NCBI RefSeq assembly: GCF_027409185.1
Contig: NC_084463.1
Coordinates: forward strand, 43,068,407 to 43,132,406
From: Cynocephalus volans
Taxonomy: Eukaryota; Chordata; Mammalia; Dermoptera; Cynocephalidae
Direction of reading: 5' to 3'
Length of the DNA: 64,000 bases
Under the pieces are notes generated by a model. The model saw nothing but the letters and a program-made list of their open reading frames with translations, did not search any database and had not been told where the DNA came from. Each line of letters begins with the position of its first letter. Within the stretch, counting starts at the first letter, position 1. This document shows positions 55,699-64,000 of the stretch, in pieces. A program made the translations under genes and the position numbers.

Positions 55699-56646
55699 AT
55701 GGAGGGAGGAAATGAAACATTTACAACAGATTTTATCCTTCTGGGACTCTTCCCCAATATGAAGTACGTCTGTATCCTTATTCACACTATCATCCTGATC
55801 TACCTCGCTGCAGTCACCGGGAACTTTATCCTGCTCCTCCTGATATGGATGGACGTGAGGCTCCACACCCCAATGTACTTTCTTCTCAGCCAGCTCTCTT
55901 TCATAGACCTGGCCCTCATCAGCAGCACTGTTCCGAAGATGGCAATCAACTTTTTCTCTGGAAGGAGGAACATCACACATCTTGCCTGTGGAGCTCAGAT
56001 ATTTTTCTTCTTTACACTTGGAGGTGCTGAATGCATCCTCTTGACCCTCATGGCCTATGATCGTTATGTAGCTGTATGCAACCCTCTGAGATACGCAGTC
56101 ATCATGAACCAGGGGGTCTGTGTGCAGATGGCCATAGTGTCTTGGATTGGGGGTATTTTAGCTTCAACAGCTCATACAATCTATACCATGAATCTACCTA
56201 TCTGTGGCTCCAGGGAAATCCACCATTTTTTCTGTGAGATGCCAGCAATTATGAAGATCTCATGCACAGACACTGCTACCTATGAGCTGGTTGTCTTTGT
56301 GATGGGCATTGCCTTTATTGTCATCCCTTTTGGACTTATCATGACTTCCTACACCCTCATTTTTCTCACTGTTCTTCATATGAAATCCCTCAAAGGTGGA
56401 AGGAAAGCCTTGGCCACATGTACCTCTCATCTTATGGTAGTAAGTTTTTATCTAGGACCATGTGTTTATATGTATATGACACCTGGTTCCTCCCACACCC
56501 CTGAGCAGGAGCAGGCTGTGTCTGTATTTTGCACTGTCCTCACACCCATGTTAAACCCCCTCATCTACAGCTTGAGAAACAAGGATGTGCTGGAAGCTCT
56601 TCAGAAGGTCCTGGGAAAACATCCAGTAATTCAACAGAACACATAA
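55699..56646 (+). CDS. Olfactory receptor, class II, family 2-like (315 aa, intact)
   Basis: A seven-transmembrane odorant receptor that signals through Golf in olfactory neuron cilia. Intact hallmarks: N-glycosylation site NET at residues 5-7, GN in TM1 (41-42), LHTPMYF (55-61), the TM3 end MAYDRYVAVC (118-127), cysteines C97 and C179 for the conserved disulfide, SY in TM5 (217-218), KALATCTSHL at the start of TM6 (236-245) and PMLNPLIYSLRN in TM7 (283-294). Length is normal and there is no stop or frameshift. The frame is open back to a TTG at 55657, but that lies in the predicted intron. The ATG at 55699 has G at -3 and G at +4 and gives the usual short N-terminus. Sequence style fits family 2; I cannot name the subfamily or orthologue. 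It is the only olfactory receptor in the window. Confidence 0.96.
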   Translation: MEGGNETFTTDFILLGLFPNMKYVCILIHTIILIYLAAVTGNFILLLLIWMDVRLHTPMYFLLSQLSFIDLALISSTVPKMAINFFSGRRNITHLACGAQIFFFFTLGGAECILLTLMAYDRYVAVCNPLRYAVIMNQGVCVQMAIVSWIGGILASTAHTIYTMNLPICGSREIHHFFCEMPAIMKISCTDTATYELVVFVMGIAFIVIPFGLIMTSYTLIFLTVLHMKSLKGGRKALATCTSHLMVVSFYLGPCVYMYMTPGSSHTPEQEQAVSVFCTVLTPMLNPLIYSLRNKDVLEALQKVLGKHPVIQQNT

Positions 56647-58199
56647 TAGACAAGGTAGAAAACAAAAATCTAGAAAATCCAGAGGCAAAGACTAAAGGAG
56701 TGTTCATAATTGCATTTTTCAGCATAAGGGCATTTGATGCAGCCCTATGGGTAAATCTCATGGTTGAATTCAATCTACAGTTTTAATTCAATCATAAAAA
56801 AATTGTTAAAAGCTTTTTCTTAATCAGTTTCTAATTGTTTACACAAAGGATTAATCCAACTGCTGTTCTTCAAGCCTGTTGATGAGCATAAAGCACAACC
56901 TTCTCTTCCTGCGCCTGTAATATTGAGACATTCATCAGCGTCCTTGAGACTCATCTCTGTTCAGTGTTGCTGGTGATTCAAATCTTGCTAATTCTCAGCA
57001 TTGGAAGCACCAACTTTCTGGAAATACAAATTTGACTAATAAGTTTAAAAGTGGGTCTTATCATGGGCAATCATAACATAACTTTTCTATCTCTTGAACG
57101 CCTGGAAAACCCAAAATTTGGGGTCTGTTTCCCTTACCTATATTGGGTGGAAACTTTCCTTATCATTCTCTGTTAAGAAAGTTTTCAGATCATTTACATT
57201 GTAGAAAAACAGAAATTATATGCATTGTTCAAAAACTAATGCACCTAAACTTTAGTAACAACAGCAAGTCTGCTGTGGGTGAGTGAGGCACAGATGCCTT
57301 CTCTCTCGGCAATTTTCAAGCCACTCTTACCAGCTCCAGGTTTAGGCCCTTCTACAGGAACTCAGGAGAGAAAGGGAAAGTGAGGATCTGGAAACACTTT
57401 ACGTACCTTCTGCCTACCTACCTGTCTGTGGAAAATACTAAGCAATCTCTCTGGGATAAGTACATATTCACAGCTACATTTCTTTTTCTTGTAAGATATT
57501 TTAACTTCTTAACAGCTCTCATTCATCAGTAAAATAGTGTAGATAGGTCACCATGAGTAAACAAAGATAAAAGTGACTGGATTCTTTATTGGGGTTGTCA
57601 GTGAAGGTAAAGTAATTGCCATAGAAGGGAATGAGCTGAAAAGAATAGAGGGCCATGAGTAAGGTTTGGTTAACCAATAGAGATGAGTGAAATTTCAGTG
57701 GGTTATATGAGCACTAGACAGGTGTTGCACGGGGGACCTCAGAAGGTGATCCATGCTGGCATGTGAAAGACACAAATTGCTGCCTCAGGCCAGAGTGGAG
57801 CTGTCTACCTCTCCATGTAGATCACAGATCAAAGGCAGGGAGGCCAACCAGATGCTACAAGATCAAAGGCTGAAAGGGGCAACTACACAAGCTCTATTTT
57901 TGTGACTTTGTGACAACTTCTTTTAAGACAATATCATCCTCATTATGAAAAAAAGACATTAAAGTCTCATTGGAATTGGTGAGTCTCAAAGCTAGGGCCC
58001 TAGTCAAGTTTCTAGATGAAGTAAGGTTTTCTTGATTTTTTTCTGTGACTAATGAAATGTCTCCAGGCTCTCAGCCCACATGAATCACAAGGAAACTGTG
58101 CAATGAAAATATACTTCCATAATCATTATCAACAATAACCAGTGTTATTCCCATGCAGGAAATAAATTTAAATTGCATTATGTAGTATATAACACTCCC
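56647..58199. other. Downstream flank of the olfactory receptor, unassigned
   Basis: No other olfactory receptor, repeat or gene is recognised. No clear AATAAA lies in the first 150 bases after the stop, so the 3' UTR end is not placed. Confidence 0.5.
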
Positions 58200-58662
58200 C
58201 AGGTTATCAAAAATCGAAAAGCAGTCAAATCTGTTAGTGGATAGGATGTACAGAAAAGGGCATATCTTGTGTATGGCTGGTATAAATGTGCAATGTTATG
58301 CCTTTTTGGAATACAATTTAATATAATTAAAAATTGCCTGCCCTTCTCTGCAAGAATTCTAATTTGGGGAATTTTTCCAAATAAATGAGATATAAATGTT
58401 AATAAATAACATGTTCACATGCAAGATTTTGGTGAATTATTCAAACATGAGAATAACCAGAATGATAATGGCTTAATAAATTGTGGTACATTCATATCAT
58501 GGAAAATTATGCAGCTTTTGTAAACAATGATGGGAAACTATACAAGATAACTAGGAAGATCTTAATAGTGGATTTGGAAAAAGAAAACAAGATTCAAGGT
58601 CAAATGTATATAATAATAAAAATTAATTTTTAATAAAATAGTGATCCCAGTCCTGCTAAGTG

Positions 58663-58698
<36 letters not shown>

Positions 58699-59009
58699 TG
58701 AGAGAGAAAGAGAGAGAGAGAGAGATTTTATTAATAAAAGTAATTAGATGACTTCCATGGTTTTACAGGAAGATGGAGCTTGATCTGTGGGTGGGAAAAA
58801 GGGAAAAAGTGATATCCATAATTAAGTAAAGTTAAAAGTAATGTGTGTTCCCATTTGGGTATGTAAATTGTGTATAAGTGTGTACGTGTTTTGAATAATG
58901 TGCATAAGAATACGCAGGGTGTGGTAATGGTGCTCACCTATGGCTAAAGAAGTTTTAGGTGACCTTTACTTTTTTACACGTCTTTTACTATATTTACATT
59001 TAAATCTGA
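58200..59009 (+). mobile_element. Old L1 3' end with microsatellites
   Basis: 'gcttaataaattgtggtaca' and 'ggaaaattatgcagcttttg' are old L1 ORF2/3' UTR sequence in sense orientation. A (TG)n-(GA)n block at 58663-58725 follows, then L1-like 3' UTR to about 58960. Confidence 0.65.
58663..58725. repeat. Compound (TG)n-(GA)n microsatellite
   Basis: About 16 TG units run directly into about 13 GA units. Confidence 0.95.
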
Positions 59010-59582
59010 CAAATAAATACTGTATATATTAATGTAGTACAACATGATGTTTTGGTGTATGCATACATTGTGGAATGGGTAAACCAAATTAATTACATAC
59101 TTATCACCACAGTTACTTATCTTTTTTTATGGTGAGAACACTTAAAAATCTATTCCCTTAGCAATTTTCAAGTATACAATACATTGCTATTAACTATAGT
59201 GACCATGTTGCACAATAGATGTTTTGAAGTTATTTCTCATATTCAACTGATCTTTTGTATCTTTTGACAAACATCTCCCCACTTCCTTCCCTACCCCCCA
59301 CTTCAGACCCTGGCAACTACCATTCTACTCTCTGCTTTTAAGTTTGACTTTTCTAGATGATACATGTAACTGAGATCATTCAGTGTCTGTCTTTCTGTGC
59401 CTGGTAATTTCACTTAACAGAAAAAGCTATACATTTATCTGTGTAACAAATGACAGAATTTCATTTTTAAAAAATTTCAGTCCCTGTTTATATTATATTT
59501 TCTTTAACCATTCTTCCATTGATGTGCACTTAGTTTGATCTTATATCTTTGCTACTGTAAATATTGGTGCAATAACACACAT

Positions 59583-61100
59583 TAAAGAAAATATAGTCTC
59601 TTCAATAAATGGTGCTGTAAAACCTGGGTTGCTACATGCAGAAGAATAAAACCATACCCCATATATCATTATCTACAAAAATCAACTCAAAATGTATTGA
59701 CCACTTAAGTGTAAGGCCCAAACTATAAAACCACTAAAGGAAACATAGAGGGACTCTTCAGGACATTGGTCTGGGAAGTGTATTTTTATTTTTTATTTTT
59801 TTATTTATCATTATACAATGTAGTTGATTTTTGTAGCCCTTTACCAATTCCTCTCCTTACCCCATCCCGTTCCCCCTTTCCCACTCTCATCAACATCATA
59901 TCTGTTTTCTTTTTTTGACAAGTTCAGGAAATTATTGTGATTTTTGTGTCTTTTTCTATTTGTTTGCTTATTTATTTATTTGTATTAGCTCCCACACATA
60001 AGTAAGAACGTGGTATTTCTGTTTCTGTGCCTGGCTTATTTCACTTAACATAATTTTCTCTAAGCTCATCCATGTTTTTCTTTTGAAATTTTTAATGAGA
60101 CCTCAAAAGCACAAGCAACAAAAGCAAAACCACACAGATGAGATTACATCAAACGAAATCTTCTGCACAGCAAAGAAAACAATTGACAGAAGTGAAGACA
60201 CAACCAGAAGAACAGAAGAAAATATTTGCACACTTTGCATCTGACAAGGGGTTAGTATCCAGGATATGTAAGGAACTCAACCAACTTAATAGCAGCAAAA
60301 CAAATATAATTTAAAAAACAAGTAAAAATCTGAATCAACATTTCTCAAAATATGACATACAAAAGGCCAATGGGTATAAAGAAAATGATCAACATAACTA
60401 ATCATCAGGAAAATGCAAATAAAGAATATAATGAGGTATCATCTTACCACAGTTAGAATGGCTATTATCAAAGAGACGAAAAATAACAAGTGGTGGTGAG
60501 AATGTAGACCAAGGGGAACTCCGATAAGCTGTTGGTGGGAATGTAAATTAGTACAGCCATTATGAAAAAACAGTATGGAGGTTTCTCAAAAAATTAAAAA
60601 TAGAACTCCCATATGATCCATCAATCCCACTACTGGTAATATATCCAAAGGAAATAAAATCAGTATGTCAAAAAGATATCTGCACAACCATGTTTATTGC
60701 AGCTATATTCACAATAGCAAAGATGTTGAATCAACGTAAGTGTCCACAGTGGAATACTGTTCCACCATAAAAAAAAAAGAAATCCTGTCATTTGCAGAAA
60801 CATGGATAAAACTGGAGGTCATTATGTTAAGTGAGGTGAGCTAGGTACCTAAAGACAGATACTGCATGATCTCACTCACATATAGAATCTAAAAAGTTGA
60901 TCTCATAAAAGCAAAGAGGAGACTTGTGATTGCCAGAGGATGGGAAGGGCAGGGGGAAGGGGAGAACGTGCAGAGGTTGGTCAAGGGGTACAAAGTCACA
61001 GACGGATGGGAGGAAATATTTCTAGGGTTCCCTTACACACTGTGGTGACTATATTTAATGATAATGTGATGTACATTTCAAAATAAAAAATGAAATAAAA
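59583..61100 (+). mobile_element. Sense L1 3' end nested in the antisense L1
   Basis: ORF2 C-terminus from 'tcttcaataaatggtgctgt' (59598) through 'catatgatccatcaatccca' (60612) and the 3' UTR to an A-rich end near 61093. It is itself split by an antisense L1 end at 59783-60077. No long frame is open. Confidence 0.8.
59783..60077 (-). mobile_element. Short L1 3' end nested in the sense L1
   Basis: Poly(T)-like 'tttttattttttattttttt', then the same 3' UTR as at 4185 and 30615 ('attatacaatgtagttgatt', 'cacataagtaagaacgtgg'), truncated at 'agctcatccatg'. It interrupts one continuous sense L1 sequence. Confidence 0.85.
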
Positions 61101-61286
61101 TTGCCGATATCACTTTGACATACTGATTTTCTTTGCTTTAGATATATACTCAGTAGTGAGACTGACAGGTCATGTGGTGGTTCTGTTTTCAATCTTTTGA
61201 GGAAAACTCGTATTTTTTATAAGGCCTGTACTAATTTCCATTCTCAACAATAGTGTACAAGGGTTCCCTTTTGTCCACACCCTCAC

Positions 61287-61653
61287 TGTAGTAGATTGAA
61301 TTATGACCCCCAAAACTCACTGAAGATTGAATTGAATCTTGTGTCCCCTGAGATTTACATATTAGAAACTTGGCCCCCACCATGGCTATTATGAGGGTGG
61401 GAAACCCTATTAAAATGTTATTGAAAGGTGGGGCCTTGAAGAGGTGATTGGATTGCAGGACTGTGCAGTAGAGAATGGATTAAAAATGGCAGTCAGGGAT
61501 GTGGTTCAGAGGGCTTTAAAAGAAGAGAGGAGAGTCTGCCTCTCTCACTGCTCTCTCTTGCCCTCCCCACTCCACCATTTCTGCAGTGTGATGCCTGCCA
61601 TCGCTGAAGCCACCACTTCACAAGATGTGTTTCCTGGACTTTGAACTTCCCTA
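61287..61653 (+). mobile_element. MaLR-type LTR, 3'-truncated
   Basis: TGTAGTAGATTGAATTATG, 'gaagaggtgattggattgca' and the TTTAAAAGAAG box match the copy at 32027. It ends after 'ggactttgaacttccc', lacking the final about 70 bases. Confidence 0.85.
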
Positions 61654-61797
61654 TTGTATGGCTAAACCACATATTACTTTTCCTTCCACTAGTGGATGAA
61701 TATTTGAGTTGCATTCATTTCTGGCTATATAAAATAGTGCTGATATGAGCATTCATGCCTGAGTCTTTGGATGGCCAGAGATGTTTATTTTGGGGGG

Positions 61798-62111
61798 TGT
61801 CGGGTTGGATCACAGACCCCTCTGCCTTGTCCTGTGCATCTCCTGATTCAGGTAGTTGAAAAAAGATTCTGGCAGCTGATAACAAGATAGACATGCTTTA
61901 TTCTGACATGAGCCCTGCCAGCCAGTGGTTCAGAGCTGCTGCCTTTTATACTGAAAGTACACAGTAGTGGCCATGAGCCAAGGAGTACATATGGGCGCAC
62001 ATGTGCAGTTATGCTACTGTTACATAACTTGCCTGCAATGGATGTGCTGAATCATACCCAGCCAGATATGAGGCGAGGGGGCCTGACTATACTGACTCCA
62101 TTTTCTTCACA
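61798..62111 (-). repeat. 3' LTR of an antisense ERV of the recurring family
   Basis: On the minus strand it begins TGTGAAGAAAATGGAGTCAG and shares 'tagtcaggccccctcgcctc' with the LTRs at 40131 and 42669. It is shorter (314 bases) and has its own 'gtataaaaggcagcagctct' promoter-like box and a 'cagaataaagcatgtc' poly(A) signal region. Confidence 0.8.
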
Positions 62112-64000
62112 CCCCAATGCTTCAGGGTCCCTCACTGTACAATCTATGTGTCTGAGATCCTCCATGACGTTCCCTTAGTGAGAATGGCTGACCATTGCAT
62201 CCATAGGCCACAGCAGCAATATAGGCTGCAGCAACATGCCACCAAAACACAGGCACTTCCTCCCTGTACAGCTAACACCCACCTCCAGGAGGACAACATA
62301 TTGGCTCACCATTCCTGGAGGGGATCTCTAGTCATTTGTGGACAGCGTGAGTTTCACCGGTGCATTGCTGCAAATGTTGCTAAGCAACATTATGTGACAG
62401 TCAGGCTTATACACACAGCATTCTGTTCAGGCCAAGTTCAGGCAGCAGTCGTCAGTGGGATGATCTCCCACAGGAATCCTGCGGCCACACTGGTAGGAAA
62501 CTCAGTGCATATATATGCTCCCAGTCAACTGTGCTGTTGGCAGCCACAAGACTGTTGGCAAAAAGACAAAAAAGTTGTTGGCACCAATAGAGGGAGTTCT
62601 CATCCCTCTGGCAGAACACGTGCCAGCTTACCATCCTGGAAAGAATGGTTGCAGGAACAGGTGCTATGGCTCTATGCAACAGAGCCTCCACTGGGGAGGG
62701 CCTGCCCTTGTGGGGTCTGTCATTCAAGATTCTGACTGTTGGCCATAATGCCATGTCCACCCCTTCAGGGAAGGGGGTTGGATGGATAGCCTTAGTCCCT
62801 TTTTCAGAAGATCATTGCACTATTCAATCATTCCCACTGCTGGGGATGATATGGCATGTGTAATTTCCACTTAATAGACAACTGGGAAGCCCATGTCTGT
62901 ACTTCATGTCTAGTAAAGTGGGTTTCATTATAGCTCTCTGTGACCAGGTGCCGACAAGGCTATTTGGTGCCTTAATAGTGCTTACTGGGTCTGGGGACTT
63001 GCAGGGCTATACAAACAGAACACCTGTAGCCATATCAATGGCTGTATAGATATACCTGAAATTCTCTGACCTGGACAGTAGTCCCCCAATGTCCTCTTGC
63101 TATCAAGTCAGGGGCACCCTTCCATGAGTTATCTGCTTGTTGGTATGTGGCACCCACCAGGGATGTGGACTCTCTTGAGTGTACACCAGACAAATGTGTC
63201 ATCCTATTTTATGAGCCATTGACCACATGGTCTTGCAGCCAGCATGCTGCATCCATTGATGTAACCAGTGGCCTACATCAGTGGCTGGATCTCTCTCTAT
63301 CTATCTTATCTTAGCCAATGCATTGGCTACATCATTGCCCAGACAGGCGAAGGGGAAGTATTCTGTGACATGGAAAACAGTTACTTTCTTCTCATGTCCT
63401 AATTCCCATAACTCTTGCCACGTGGCTTGTCCCCACAGGGGTCAGTGGCCTGCCACTATCTACTTGGATATTTCCAAATCGATATCCAAATGGAAAGTCC
63501 CTCATGTATGGCCCACTCACATTATTCCAAATGACCTAGGAGCATTGGAGCCACCTTGGTTGAATCTGTAAGAGAATCAGAAGTTAGTAAGACATCATCT
63601 GTAATGAAACATTGTAACCATGTTGGGCCTAGTCCACTTGGCTAGGTCCCCAGCCACTAAACCATGGCAGATGGTTGGACTATGCAGGTAGCCGTGGAGC
63701 AGCACTTGGAAAGTCCATTTCCTTCCTTCCCCAGTGAAGGCAAATTGATCTTAGCTATGAGCCAAGGTTGGGATAGAGGAAAAAACATTTGTAAGGTCCA
63801 GTACATAATGATAAGTTCCTAGCTCAGTCATCAGCTGATCCATCAAGTTGTGACCTGAAGGCACAGCCACATGCAAAGGTTGTACTACTTTCTTCAGTTC
63901 TTGACCATCCACAGTCATTGTCCAGGTCCCATCAGGTTTTTTCACTGGCCATACTGGGTCAGTAAGCAGGCTATGTGCAGGATGAATAATGCCAACCTTT
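62112..64000 (-). pseudogene. ERVL-like pol remnant, runs off the window
   Basis: Minus-strand sequence between the 3' LTR and the window edge. 62760-62452 is open for 102 codons and contains the segment 'SWHVFCQRDENSLYWCQQ' shared with 42311-42358, at the integrase end. 63945-63751 reads as reverse transcriptase, with KKPDGTWTMTVDG and TYHYVLDLTNVFSS near the catalytic core start. Between them the frame is broken many times. No env-like region fits in the roughly 340 bases between integrase and LTR, which is normal for ERVL-type elements. The 5' half lies beyond 64000. Confidence 0.75.

Larger units (their letters stand above)
59010..61770 (-). mobile_element. Old antisense L1 acting as host for three insertions
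   Basis: Antisense 3' UTR and ORF2 end at 59010-59582 ('gtgcaataacacac'), resuming at about 61103 ('atatcactttgacatactga') to 61286, and again at about 61654-61770 ('gctatataaaatagtgctga'). The gaps are filled by a sense L1 (59583-61100) and a MaLR LTR (61287-61653). The last piece repeats ORF2 sequence already seen before, so it may be a separate fragment. Confidence 0.7.

Noticed and set aside
62148..62735. A 195-codon plus-strand frame
   Set aside because: It is the antisense shadow of ERV pol; the minus strand carries the recognisable integrase-end and RT segments.

Overview
The window is mammalian nuclear DNA, AT-rich and packed with LINE-1 (L1), LTR-retrotransposon and tRNA-derived SINE copies. 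The SINEs read like the CYN family, which is described from colugos (Dermoptera). My best guess for the source is therefore a colugo such as Galeopterus. That rests on remembered consensus features, not on a search.

Only one convincing intact protein gene is present: a single-exon class II olfactory receptor at 55699-56646 (+), 315 residues, resembling OR family 2, with a splice acceptor 23 bases before its ATG. Everything else that codes is retroelement debris.

Layout. 1-5584: an antisense L1 with broken ORF2 and ORF1 and a triplet-rich 5' UTR, into which a second L1 3' end inserted with a 13-base target-site duplication. 5585-8780: old L1, a MaLR-type LTR and a CYN SINE. 8780-14960: layered antisense L1s. 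14960-25000: mostly unassigned sequence with MIRs, CYN SINEs, LTRs and an ERVL-like LTR plus internal piece. 25000-31250: L1 pieces, two LTRs of a recurring ERV family (one carrying a minisatellite), a GC-rich block and an unrecognised mRNA-like stretch. 31250-39430: a MaLR LTR, a long old L1 and a CpG-rich CYN SINE. 39430-52500: a dense endogenous-retrovirus district, with a palindromic DNA-transposon remnant, a deleted ERVL-like provirus with paired LTRs (40131-43105), several solo LTRs and a deleted class I provirus on the minus strand (46944-50876). 52500-58200: relatively repeat-poor DNA around the olfactory receptor. 58200-64000: a multi-layer L1 nest, then the 3' part of another member of the recurring ERV family, running off the window on the minus strand.

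I found no operon, CRISPR array, canonical RNA gene or other previously undescribed system. The more interesting material is the history of insertions: nested L1s with readable target duplications, an A-rich-only insertion inside a SINE, and a multi-copy ERV family with a repeat-expanded LTR. Repeat family names are from memory of consensus features and should be read as 'like'. All boundaries not tied to a target duplication or LTR terminus are approximate.
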